From NCBI GenBank assembly GCA_946902985.2, contig OX336389.2:791802979-791866978 (forward strand): 64,000 nt of DNA. The letters run 5' to 3'. The notes under the pieces are model-generated. The model saw only the letters and a program-made list of their open reading frames with translations, was not told the DNA's origin and made no database searches. Shown here piece by piece: positions 47,937 to 58,791 of the stretch (position 1 is the stretch's first letter; every line of letters begins with the position of its first letter). The DNA comes from Meconema thalassinum. Lineage: Eukaryota; Arthropoda; Insecta; Orthoptera; Tettigoniidae. Position numbers and translations under genes: made by a program.

Positions 47937-48118
47937 TAATAAATGAATAAATAAATGAATGTATGAATGAATGAATAAATACATAGGTATATACGTAAAT
48001 AAATAATAATTAATAATTAATGATTAAGAATGAATGAATGAATAAATAAATAAATAAATAAATAAGTAAATAAATAAACAAATAAATGAGTGAATGAATG
48101 GATGAATGAATGAATGAA

Positions 48119-48161
<43 letters not shown>

Positions 48162-48175
48162 ACAAATAAATAAAA
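47937..48175. repeat. (AAAT/GAAT)n tetranucleotide microsatellite
   Basis: About 240 bp of AATA/GAAT tetranucleotide units with a short irregular centre (47990-48030). The last 70 bp is almost pure AAAT. Confidence 0.95.
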
Positions 48176-49494
48176 CCCATTAATTAGTGTAATATTTAGT
48201 TAAATAGAGAAAAGCATTCTCGTAGTCACAAGAAGAGGCATACATAATAGATAACGGTTGTTCTATTAAAACATAGACTGATGTCCACCAATTTTTAGGT
48301 CACAATTGAATTACATAACGTATGTATTATTATTGAACAAAATAAGCGAATTTAATAAAATAAAGTAGAGATGTAAAACTTGTAACGGAAACCTCAATCC
48401 CAATTTTTTTTCACCCCAGTCTTAACGAAAAGTAATTGGTGGCCACTTGAGTATTGAATGTCTATATTGAATACCGACTACACTACTAAAGTTTGGGACA
48501 GTAAACTATCCTATGGTAGCTCTAGAGGCTCAGGTTACATGGATATTAACTGTATAATTTCTAGGTGGTGACCGTACGATGCATTCAAACATTCCAATCC
48601 ATAACTCGTGCTCCGGGAAAACACTGCTCACAGTAGTTTGCTTACAGGGAGTTTTTTATAAGGGATTTATACTGCCAGACTGATGACATTATCAGACTAA
48701 ATATCACGCAGCCACAATTATCAACTTAAAGAATAAAAACTAATAAATCTCAATATTTTAGATCTAAAATAAAGGTGATTGGTACAACGTTACAGTAGAA
48801 CAGTATAAATGGCTTACTATGCCTAAAGCAAAAGATCAGTGAATTCATTCTTTAAAGATTATGGCTGAATGTACTGTTAAAATATTAAAATGAATATATC
48901 AGGATTTAATTGCTCAATTAACACAAAACGAGGTAAGAGATCTCACTGGCATTAGTCATAGAACCATGACATTGCACATATAATATGTTATTAAAATCGA
49001 TAACCCACCTTCTATTAGAGCGACAAAGCCAAAACTTTCCAATATGTTGTACCCTTATAAGTGCCCAAAGAAATTGATCAGCGACTCCATACTATCAAGA
49101 TGTTGGCTGGGAGTACTGTGGAAACATTAAAACAAACAACTCATGATGTAATTTTACAACTAGCACGAATCTAGTTAAGAGTGGTGTATTGTATAAGAGA
49201 TCTTGCTGGAACTAGTCATTAGGCTAACATACTGATGATAGTGCGCAGCCACCATCGTGAAAATGCCCTTTGTTACAAACGTTAACCCACCATGTAGGCT
49301 ATTAGAGATAAAATAGCGAACTTTACCAAGATAAATAAGCCCAATACACTAACTATGAACATTAAGGAGTATGAATTCAAACGGTATTGCCAGTTAGCCT
49401 ACTCAGGGCTCAATACCAGAATTACAATGATTCTTATATCGTATATACGATATAACTCTAGCATTAATATCAATTTCGAACAACTACTATTTAA
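48176..49494. repeat. Unassigned DNA with a diverged ~250 bp duplication
   Basis: Phrases agagatctcactggcattag (about 48937) and agagatcttgctggaactag (about 49197), and tggctgaatgtactgttaaa (48862) and tggctgggagtactgtggaa (49104), recur in order at 240-260 bp spacing. Together they show an old tandem duplication spanning about 48780-49330. No coding content. Confidence 0.5.
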
Positions 49495-50941
49495 ACAAGA
49501 AGTTCCGTAACGAACTAAGGAGCCTACTTTTCTTAAAATGTAAGATTCATGCCAATGATTAATCTACATGGATCTATCTAGAATAATGACGAAATTAAGT
49601 TGGTAATATCGAAATTACTAATTAGTTCGAAATACTATATGCTACATGGCATAATGTAGCCTAATAGAGAACTGCAGTTGGCAACCCTGGTGACTGAATA
49701 TAGCCTATTCTTACTCCCATCTCTTAAGGTACACAATACAAAATTTGGTTGAAGTACAATGGATAGCATGGACGTTACATGCAGTTAAACATTGGATTTA
49801 ACAGCGCGCGTAAAATCATGTTGGCAACAATGACATACGTGTATTGGTCTTAAATAATCTGAAATAATATGATCTATTGTTGTGTCAATTTTGAATGAAA
49901 TCCATTAGTTAGTATAGAAGTTACGTGCATTTTAAAATTGGACCTATCAGCAGGTTTAGAATCATGTTGGCAGTACTGGCGTAGTCCTATATTAGTTACT
50001 CAAAATTAATCTAGAATGCCAGGTACTATACGTGTGCAAAGTTTAGAGCTATTGGCTTACATACTTTCTGATATAGGCTAATGATATTAGGGTAACAAAA
50101 ATAGAGACAGTATTTATTAACAGTTGGCAGCCCTGGTTACTCTTAAGAATCGGCATAGTCCTATCTGTTATGGTACACATAGCACGCACGAAATTTGGTT
50201 GAAATCCAATTGATAGTATAGAAGTTACATGTATTTAAAGTTGGACTTCTCAGCAGGCTTAGAATCATGTTGGTAGCACTGATATATATAAGTTACTCCA
50301 AATTAATATAGAATGTCAGGTACTATACGTGTGCATAGTTTAAAGCTGTCGGCTTGCATACTTTCTGATATATTGGTATTTGGATAAAAGAAATTAAGAG
50401 AATTTATTAACAGTTAGCAGCACTGGTGGTTCTTGAGAATACGCTCAGTCATATCTGGTTATGTACACATAGTACATACGAAATTTGGTTGAATTCCAAT
50501 TGATAGTGTAGAAGTTATATGCATTTAAAAATTGGACCTATCAGTAGGCTTATAATCATTTTGGCAACACTGCCATGTATGGCCTCCCGGAAATTAAACT
50601 GCAATATTATTGTCTATAAGTGTGCCAATTTTGAAATAGCTCCCATTCATACCTTCCAAGATATCCAACATGTGAGCTCAAATTTCAATTGCGATTTTTC
50701 AGCAGTTGGTAGCACTGACATCATTTTCAAATATGGCCGTGAGATATTCAGGTATAGATCTTTACTCCTACCAAATTTTGTTTCGATTGCTCCAGCCGTT
50801 TAGGAGTTGATAGGGGGGGGGGGGGGACACACACACAGCCAGCCAGACAGACAGACAGAAGGACAGACAGACAGACACACATTTGCCTGATCTCATAAGT
50901 CTACTTTTTCCTCATTTTTGCAAAATGTGAAAAGTAGGCTA
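49495..50941 (-). mobile_element. Helentron/HINE-like repeat, subfamily A, copy 2
   Basis: Same structure as the copy at 45495-46928: hairpin AGTTC-cgtaac-GAACT (49501-49516), agcctacttttc (49521-49532), right end gaaaagtaggcta (50929-50941), and internal ~290 bp units at 49675, 50119, 50409 and 50701. A G14 tract (50813-50826) precedes the CA/GACA repeats. Both copies have the same unit number and order, so they come from one source element. Same orientation as copy 1, 4.0 kb apart. Confidence 0.75.
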
Positions 50942-51471
50942 AAAATATAAGATGCTGAGATCGACAACGTTCAATATAATGCGTGATCCACAATTCTCTT
51001 GTTTTACACTATTTTTTGAGATGCGAAATACACTAAACTCGTATATCACAACCAACTAAAGAGCATTGGTACCTGGCACTATATTGTTTCAGTACAACTC
51101 CACCATGGAGTTTATTCTCGAGAATAACGAAATCATTAGCGCCCACTTTATTTCATGAACGTAAATTGAATGTTAAAAACAATCACTGCTATGAATAACA
51201 CTACGGTACCTTACGTGTGAACAGGAAGTGTTTATTAGAACAACAAACAGATTTCATAAGTGCCAGCAAATGCCACGGCTCTCTGTAGCTAAAGTAGTAA
51301 AATTACCCATCGCAAATGTTGCGGAGCTTAGCTGATTGAAGTCAAAGTAAACTGGAATGCTTCTTTTTGCTTTATGCCGTTTACAGTGAATGTGATATGG
51401 CCACATACCTACTTTGTTCGAAGGAGGTATATTTTTAAACTATTCTTATCATTATTCTCTTTTTACTTTCA
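50942..51471. other. Unassigned DNA
   Basis: Nothing recognised. Confidence 0.5.
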
Positions 51472-51483
51472 TTAATTTATTTA

Positions 51484-51856
51484 CCGACAGTAGTGGCTAC
51501 GCTGGCTAAAGCGCAGCATTAGGTCATGGGGCCAAGCTCTCTGCTGACTCGGTAGACGCGTGGGTTCGAGCCCCATCGTTGGCCGTCCTTGAAATGGTTC
51601 TCCGTGGTTTCCCCATTTTCAACACCAGGCAAATGCTGGGACGGTATCTTCTGACAGGCCACGGCCGCTTCCTTCCACATCCTTGCCCAGTTTCATTCAC
51701 CATCATTCATTTCATCTCTCATTAACTCCTCTCATGAGGTTGGCGTCAGGAAGGGCATCCGGCCGTAAAAACCATCGCCACAAAGACTTCCATCGCATCT
51801 CATCCCCGACCCCGTTGGAAAAAACGGGAAAAATAAGGGGTAGACATACATACACT
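51484..51856 (+). repeat. SINE family G with 12 bp target duplication
   Basis: tRNA-like head gtggctacgctggctaaagc and gtgggttcgagccccatcg (B box about 51560-51578), body with ggttctccgtggtttcccca and caggcaaatgctgggacggt, and a 3' part with gaagggcatccggccgtaaa and ccccgttggaaaaaacggg. TTAATTTATTTA occurs at 51472-51483 and 51857-51868. The frames at 51706-51524 and 51683-51988 are by-products. Confidence 0.93.
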
Positions 51857-51919
51857 TTAATTTATTTATATTCGATGTTACTTAGCCAGGTAAGACTACG
51901 ACCTGAAGGACTGCAAAAT

Positions 51920-52480
51920 AGGATAGCCTGCGTATTAAACGCAGCAAGTCCTGGAAATGTTGACAACTTTGGTTTAAGCAGACTTTAGTACGAGGATTTG
52001 TAGACATGCTTGCTCGTTGTAACATGTCGTGTGTAACAGCTTGGCATGTCCCAGTGTCAAAAGCCGAAGGTAACCAGGATATTCAGGATCTTGTATATGC
52101 TCGACCTCGTAACACCCCAGGAAAAAGTCAGTAGACGTTATATTGTGTAGTCTGGCGGGCCAGGGAATGGCTCTTCCATGACCTATTCATTTATCAGGAC
52201 ATGATGCAGGAATATGGTCCTGGACGTCTCCTGATCCACATGTTGGGGCTCCGTCGTGTTCAAACCACATTCGTAATCTGTCATGTAGTGACACTTTCTC
52301 CATCAAGTCTGTGAGCTCATTTTGAAGAAAACAGCATGACATGCCACTGTGATCAGTTGCCGAAGGTGACCAGTTTTTGTAGAATCCTGTGCATAAACTA
52401 CCTACTTTAAGTGACCACACAAGAAGAAGTCAAATGGGGAAAAAATTGGGTGATCCTGGGGGCCAGGGAATAGGTCTTTT
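51920..52480 (-). pseudogene. Tc1/mariner-superfamily transposase relic, rearranged
   Basis: The minus strand from 52478 reads RPIPWPPGSPNFFPFDFF then LCGHLK, the C-terminal domain block of the family that normally shows WPPRSPDL..DFFLWGHLK. From about 52350 a second fragment reads LQNELTDLMEKVSLHDRL then RMWFEHDGAP (the second catalytic D, about 52275-52250), then in other frames IGHGRAIPWPAR and STDFFLG. It ends near 51930 with QHFQDLL. The C-terminal block therefore appears twice, once before and once after the central block: either two copies or an internal duplication. Stops and shifts throughout show it is dead. Confidence 0.8.
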
Positions 52481-52486
52481 CTTTTC

Positions 52487-53617
52487 TATCCAAATAGGAA
52501 GCATAAAACTCGGCAAGGTCATAGTACTATTTCGTCCGACCCCGACCGTGCCCTTTAAAATTCATTACGTCTCACCAATCCAACATGGCGGCTGTGCGAA
52601 TTATTTCACCGGCATTCAATATCTCCGAATCTACCACCGATTTCACCATGAAATTTTGTTCGGTGATAAAGGAAAGGAAGGAAGGAAGATTGTAGTTTTA
52701 CGTGACCGTGAATCTTGTGATTATGAGCCACGGGACCTCATTTTTACGTGGAATCCGAACCACAGGACATGGCATTTCACTTCAAAAATCTCACATGCAT
52801 TGACCGGGAATCGAACCCGGTCCGCCTTGGTGAGAGGCATACAGCTAGACCGCTGAGCCACCACGCCCCTGGTGATAAAGGGTACCGCTAGACGTCCATC
52901 TGTCTGATTTTCATAAACCTGTTAAGTACAAAACGAACATGTCAGCCAAGCGAGTTTGAAACATTTCAATTGACTTTTCTCGTGATATAACCATCCAAGC
53001 ACAGTGAAACTTGGTACAGTAAATGATTCTACACATTGCATTGCACTAGCATCGAATTAATTTCAATTGTTTACTTAACCTTAAGATGGAGGCTATGCAA
53101 AATTCCAAAATTGAGTTTTTATTTCTTGTGTCCTAATCTTGCGAACTAACTGAAAGTTTGAATAAAGAACCTAGTCTTCAACTAATGGTACATAACTCTA
53201 TGGCCTACATCTATAAATATCGAACAAGGCGACCATCCGAAATATTTAGACGGCTGACAATATCTACGAATCTATTACAGCAATTAAATTGAAATTTTGT
53301 ATGTTGATGGAGGCTATTAAGTTAGTTCACATAAGGATCATTCATTAACCTGGTGAGCACATCATGGCGGCGACGGGAAACTTGAATATTTAAATGGATT
53401 TTTCTCGCGACTTTTCATCCGAGCGCTATGAAACTTGGCACGGTGTATCTTCATACAAGCCTTAATATACTGATATCTAATTTAATGGAATTTTATGACA
53501 TCTTAAAAATGGCGCCTGTGCGATATTTTAAAATCTCGTTTTGATTTCTCATGTCCTGAGGATGTATCCAGTAGGATATATGAAAATAGGCTGATAGTTC
53601 ATCACGGAACTACTTGT
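52487..53617 (+). mobile_element. Helentron/HINE-like repeat, subfamily B, 5'-truncated
   Basis: The right end has tgaaaataggct (53581-53592), hairpin TAGTTC-atcacg-GAACTA (53595-53612) and the family terminus cttgtt. Homology to the 60942-61993 copy begins about 52487 (aaactcg..gtcat..tttcgtccga) and runs through ccaatccaacatggcggctg. Internally, related blocks with gaaacttggtacagt/gaaacttggcacggt and aagatggaggct/aaaatggcgcct repeat at 320-430 bp spacing. A SINE D copy is inserted at 52673-52870. Confidence 0.7.
52673..52870 (-). repeat. SINE family D, full length, 11 bp target duplication
   Basis: The minus strand reads a tRNA-like head ggcgtggtggctcagcggtc, then accgggttcgattcccggtc (B box), atgccatgtcctgtggttcg and a (TTCC)n tail. 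GGTGATAAAGG is at 52662-52672 and 52871-52881. The homologous place in the 60942-61993 copy (about 61222-61245) has no insert and so shows the empty site. Confidence 0.95.
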
Positions 53618-54060
53618 TTATGAAGTTGAATGCAGCAAAGTAGGTTCCCACATGTGGCTTTCAAAAACCAGATAAGCGTAAAAGTAACATGGTGACCATA
53701 CGCATCTCAAATATTTAAATTGGCTCTTCTTGCGACTTAATCATCTGAGGGCAATGAAATTTGGCACGGCGAATCTTTATTTAATTTTTATTGTCATTTA
53801 TTTTAGTTCAGTTATTAAAGAAAAGTCAAGATGGTGCCTGGGAAACATTTTAAAAATATTGTTGTACTATTTTGCCATAATCATGCGATCGAGTTAAAGC
53901 TTTGAACAACAGTGGTAGTATTTATCTTCTGGTACCTCACTCTTTGACCTACAAATGAAACAATCCAACCAATGATTCTCAATATCTCCGAAACTGTTGC
54001 GGCAATCAATCTATAACCAAGAAAAAGAATAACACACCGAATATGGACGGTGGCCATCAT
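53618..54060 (+). repeat. Fragment related to subfamily B internal units
   Basis: cgacttaatcatctgagggc, gcaatgaaatttggcacggc and aagtcaagatggtgcctggg (53740-53840) parallel the units in the preceding element. It lies beyond that element's hairpin terminus, so it is a separate fragment or tandem neighbour without visible ends. Confidence 0.55.
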
Positions 54061-55980
54061 GAAAATATAGAATATGATAATTAATCACTCATAATATTTT
54101 AAGATACAAGAACGAAAGTTAGCAGTAATGTAGAAGTTTGTAAGTGGTTTCCTTTGATGAAGTCAAAGGAAAGGCGACTTCATACGTTTAATAATTTACG
54201 GTGGGGGCTCGGCGAATCCTTGAGACTTGAATGCTGATGTGCAGAATATACTGAAGTACTTTGATTGAATCCTTCACACGGCAAATTGAAGTTCACATTA
54301 CTGTGATGATGCTGATGGTGATAATAATAATGACAATTACAGAAAATGTGGTGTAAAGTGACTGATATTTGTTTCGGAACATCTGGCATATAGCACGTTA
54401 TATTGATCCTTTGAAAGTAGCGACAAAGTATCCCGTTCATCATTCGTGCATGCGGTGCAGTTTTACTTAGAAATTACGGTTCAGTATACATACATATCTG
54501 CCTACATACAATACATGCATACATATAGACAGACCGTATATTTGATTTCCTTTTATTCCCTTCCTTTTTCTGTTTACTTTATATTCAATATTTTATTATA
54601 TGAAGACGTTCACAGTCCACAATCAATAGGAAGGAGATGAAAATCCCCACGGCCCGTCTGAGAATCGGACCCGGGACCCTTCTGACCAAAGACCATTATT
54701 ATAATCAATTAGACATAGGGCCAAAAAATGTGAATCTTACCTTGTAGGGATAAGACAAATTATACGGTAGTTCTCAAGTGAAGAAGATGAAAGTATGTCT
54801 CTCATGAAAACGATACATTTCATTCGTTTTGAGATGCTTTGCGACTGCTCAAAGAATGCTCTATTTCTTGATGCTCAGATGTTGCTCATTGAGACTTAAC
54901 AAAGCTGCGAGGCCGCATCAGTCCGTAAGACGCTTTGAAACCTTTGGTGAATAAAATGTTTGCCATTAAGCTCAGACTTTGCTGACGTTACTCAAGAGTA
55001 ATATAATTATTTATTTGTTATATTCATAATACATACAATTACACGTTTGCTTTATAAATGTACGATGGATCTTAAATAACAATGTTCAACGCTTCATTTT
55101 CTGAGGAAGAAATTGTATCATTAAATGTTTCCGTGGTCATGTTAACTATTAATTGGATGTCAATATTCAGCAATAATAAAACTTAACCTGTCTACTTTCC
55201 TGAATGTATTTAACAATTACCATGAAACATTTTACTTGCCTTTGAGAACTACAACCCCCTACGCATACAGATTTACTGAAGGTGCTAATGATTAGTCCTA
55301 CGTTTGATAACCCTAAACCTAAGACGAAGGGAACTAAATTTTGTTAATTATATTCAAGAAATATTCCAGTCGGTCTACACAAATTGTGCCTAGTTACATT
55401 GAGGCGGAAAACAAGTTTTTATACATCCTGACCTGAAATAATTATCTCAATGAAGTTCCCTTTACCCCATTTTTGTATGTAAAAGCGTGTTATTTTGTGA
55501 TAAATATCTTATGTAATATTTATTCAGGACATGCTGTATGAATACTTATTTCCCACCTAATGTAATTAGGCACAATTTGTGTTTGACTGGAGAGCTTTCT
55601 TTAATAGAATTAGGTAACACTCAAAAATGGCTTCCAATACTTCAAATGATGTTCATGCCGAGCATTTGAACGTGCCTCAATTTAGTGGAGTATACAGACA
55701 CATACGATTAATGTGTACATTGAGGGCTGCCACTCCATTAATGACATTCTTCCTGACTTACTCATCATGATGTCTCATTACATTTTATTAGCCTAAGATG
55801 CATAAAAATAGTCAAAAACTAGGTCACAGCTTTGGTCGTAATACCATTAATAGATCAAGGTTTTCTATCCTGAGATCACTAACAAACTAGGACAAATGCT
55901 GAAATTAATTCACCTGACCTTCACCAAAAATGTCACAAACACTCCCTAACTCCACCACTACAAGGAATAATTCAAGAATA
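54061..55980. other. Mostly unassigned; small SINE fragment at 54640-54700
   Basis: At about 54640-54700 the minus strand carries ggtcagaagggtcccgggtc and ccgattctcagac, a B-box region of a SINE. Otherwise there is no element or gene; the 87-codon minus frame 54443-54180 has no known motif. A catacatacatacatac-like run lies near 54480-54530. Confidence 0.45.
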
Positions 55981-56166
55981 ACAAGTAGTTCCACGAGGAA
56001 CTAACGAGCCAATTATCATCTATCCAACGGGTCATTTCCATTATACAACTCCCCTGCCTATTAAAACGAATTCCCATGAAATAGGTTTATACTAAATAGC
56101 TTTTGGTTCACAACCTATGTCTTCACCAACACCATTGCAGTGAGAAGTTATGTGCCAGAATATATA

Positions 56167-56202
56167 CACACATCAAAAAAAGTTTTGCATCACCTCGGTT
56201 CC
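56167..56202 (+). repeat. Tc1 left terminal inverted repeat
   Basis: 36 bp, exact reverse complement of 57596-57631. Ends in the family-like order cacacatcaaaaaaa... Confidence 0.97.
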
Positions 56203-56410
56203 CAGATCTCCGGCATATAGACGTTGACTGTGTATATTGTATCCAAGATACAGTCCCTTTGACTGTTCATAGATGTCACTAAAACTGCTCAAAGATGTAA
56301 ACAACCATGCATGAGCAGGGCCTATTAGACGGAGGGGGTACGACAGCCGATCAGTTCCAGTCATTCCACCAGGACGAAGGTACGCTGCTCATGTTGTCTG
56401 TAGTTCTACC

Positions 56411-57436
56411 ATGCCTAGAAGGTCAATACCGCAGTTCGATCGCGTCCGCATTGTTACTTTGTGTCAAGAAGGGCTCTCAACAAGGGAAGTTTCCAGGCGT
56501 CTCAGAGTGAACCAAAGCGATGTTGTTCGGACATGGAGGAGGTACAGAGATACAGGAACTGTCGATGACAGGCCTCGCTCAGGCCGTCCAAGGGCTACTA
56601 CTGTAGTGGATGACCGCTACTTACGGATTGCCGCTCGGAGGAACCCTGACAGCAATGCCACCATGTTGAATAATGCGTTTCGTTCAGCCACAGGACGTCG
56701 TGTTTCAACTCAAACTGTGCGCAATAGGCTGCATGATGCGCAACTTCACTCCCGACGTCCATGGCGAGGTCCAGCTTTGCAACCCCGACACCATGCAGCG
56801 CGGTACAGATGGGCCCAACAACATGCTGAATGGACCCCACGGAATTGGCATCACGTTCTCTTCACCGATGAGTGTCGCATATGCCTTCAACCAGACAATC
56901 GTCGGAGACGTGTTTGGAGGCACCCTGGTCAGGCTGAACGTCTTAGACACACTGTCCAGCGAGTGCAGCAAGGTGGTGGTTCCCTGATGTTTTGGGGTGG
57001 CATTATGTGGGGCCGACGTACGCCACTGGTGGTCATGGAAGGCTCCGAAACGGCTTTACGATACCTGAATGACATCCTCCGACCCATAGTGCAACCATAT
57101 CGGCAGAATATTGGAGAGGGATTTGTCTTCATGGACGACAATTCTCGACCTCATCGTGCACATCTTGTGAATGCGTTCCTTCAAGATAACGACATCGCTC
57201 GACTACAGTGGCCACCATGTTCGCCAGACATGAACCCTATCGAACATGCCTGGGATATGTTGAAAAGGGCTGTTTATGGACGTCTTGACCCACCAACCAC
57301 TCTGAGAGATTTACGCCGAATTGTCGTTGAGGAGTGGGACAATTTGGACCAACAGTGTCTTGATGAACTTGTGGATAGTATGCCACGGCGAATACAGGCA
57401 TGCATCAATGCAAGAGGACGTGCTACTGGGTATTAG
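56411..57436 (+). CDS. Tc1 transposase, intact, DD34E
   Basis: 341 residues from ATG 56411 to a stop at 57434-57436, the usual length for Tc1 enzymes. The N-terminal paired-like helix-turn-helix (about residues 5-60: FDRVRIVTLCQEGLSTREVS) and the GRPRATT linker motif (RPRSGRPR, about 56-65) bind the inverted repeats; a second helical DNA-binding segment with RLHDAQL follows. Catalytic residues: D in LFTDECR, D in FMDDNSRPH, and E in CSPDMNPIEHAWD. The second D and the E are separated by 34 residues, as in Tc1. The ending DSMPRRIQACINARG is typical. It excises and inserts the element at TA sites in the nucleus. No frameshift or stop. Other frames over it (for example 56673-56987) are by-products. 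Confidence 0.97.
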   Translation: MPRRSIPQFDRVRIVTLCQEGLSTREVSRRLRVNQSDVVRTWRRYRDTGTVDDRPRSGRPRATTVVDDRYLRIAARRNPDSNATMLNNAFRSATGRRVSTQTVRNRLHDAQLHSRRPWRGPALQPRHHAARYRWAQQHAEWTPRNWHHVLFTDECRICLQPDNRRRRVWRHPGQAERLRHTVQRVQQGGGSLMFWGGIMWGRRTPLVVMEGSETALRYLNDILRPIVQPYRQNIGEGFVFMDDNSRPHRAHLVNAFLQDNDIARLQWPPCSPDMNPIEHAWDMLKRAVYGRLDPPTTLRDLRRIVVEEWDNLDQQCLDELVDSMPRRIQACINARGRATGY

Positions 57437-57595
57437 AGGTAGTGGTGTGTACTGCAATCTGGACCACAAATGCTGAAAGTCTAGCTGTATGATGGTACAA
57501 CATGCAATGTGTGGGTCTCATGAGCAATAAAACGAGCTGAAATGTTGCTTGTGTTGATCTCTATTCCCTTTGTATTTAACGGTTCCGGAACTCTT

Positions 57596-57631
57596 GGAAC
57601 CGAGGTGATGCAAAACTTTTTTTGATGTGTG
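57596..57631 (-). repeat. Tc1 right terminal inverted repeat
   Basis: 36 bp, exact reverse complement of the left repeat, followed by TA. Confidence 0.97.
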
Positions 57632-58791
57632 TAGTTTCAATATCGGTGATTAAGATTCCTCACGCGAGGTGGAATTTTTCTGTGACGAACCAATGCTATT
57701 CATTTTTAGAAAAATTTAATGCATGGCTTCTATGACTAACGAAAAGTAAGATGCAGAATGTGGTGCCCTTATATAATGATTATTATTATTCCTCATCATA
57801 CGAATCATCTTTTCAGTCGCCTGAGCAAGACACAAGAATTAAAGTAAAATAGCTTTTAACATTTTGAACAGACGCCATCTTGAAATTTTGAAAACAATTG
57901 AACATTATTAGATGTCTCTACACTAAGCTGTCAATTAAGATTCGCTACGTCAAGTTTCATTGCACTCGGGAGATTAGATCGCAAGACATGTTATTTTGAA
58001 TATTTGAAAATCACATGGCCAACATGATGTTGTTGTGTTTCGCAGGATTTGAAAATTCACACACTTGCCCTTACTTAACAGTCCTCTAACAGCACACGAA
58101 ATTTCAGTTTGATTGGTTAAATAGTTTCGGAGATATTAAAATACGGTGAAATGTATCGTATGGACGCCGTTTTGGACTATTTTATATATATGCAATAGAA
58201 TTCTATACCAGGAGGTGAATATTATAATGGTGACGCTTTATACCAACCCGCGTTTCTATTGCCTCTTTAGTACACAAGAAATATAAACCTGATTTTTAAA
58301 AATTAGCTTAGTCGCCATCTTCAAATTCTCATAGAAATTGTACCAAATTAGTAGCCAATGTATTGAGCCTTGTCAACATTTACCGTTCCAAGTTTCACTT
58401 CGTTGGGATAGTTAAATTACGAGAGAAGTCTATGTGAATGTTCTAACTTCGCTTGGCAGCCATGTTAGACATGTACTTAACAGGGTTTTGAAAGTCACAT
58501 ATGTGAACTTTGAGTAGTTCAAAATTTCAGGGTGATAACAGTAACTGTTGTGGAGATATAGATTGCCAGGGAAATATTTCGCATAACTGCCGTGTTTGAT
58601 TGGTGAAACATACAAATTTGAAAGAAACGGTCGAGGTTAGACGAGGTAGTAGTATGTACTTACCGAGTTTCATTGAAATCGCTTTGGCCGTTTAGATTTA
58701 ATTTGGGACACACACACACATACGCGCACACACACGGACAAAAAATGATCTCATAAACCACTTTTTTCATATATGAAAATAGGCTAAAATC

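Larger units (their letters stand above)
56167..57631 (+). mobile_element. Intact Tc1-family transposon, 1,465 bp
   Basis: Perfect 36 bp terminal inverted repeats (56167-56202 and 57596-57631; outer sequence cacacatcaaaaaaagtttt and its complement), flanked by TA at 56165-56166 and 57632-57633, the target duplication of all Tc1/mariner elements. It carries one uninterrupted transposase gene. The element is more GC-rich than its surroundings. Perfect ends plus an open gene point to a recent arrival or recent activity. Confidence 0.97.
55981..58786 (-). mobile_element. Helentron/HINE-like repeat, subfamily B, interrupted by Tc1
   Basis: Left end acaag then a perfect hairpin TAGTTCC-acga-GGAACTA (55986-56003) followed by a degraded cgagccaattatc. 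The right end is atgaaaataggcta (58773-58786) after a CA microsatellite (58707-58735). The right half (57634-58786) matches the reverse of the 60942-61993 copy (for example ggccgtttagatttaatttg vs caaattaaatctaaatggct-type text). Removing the Tc1 element and one TA leaves about 1.34 kb. The pairing of the two halves is inferred from ends and orientation. Confidence 0.6.

Noticed and set aside
56673..56987. Frames overlapping the Tc1 transposase
   Set aside because: Shadows of the intact transposase gene.
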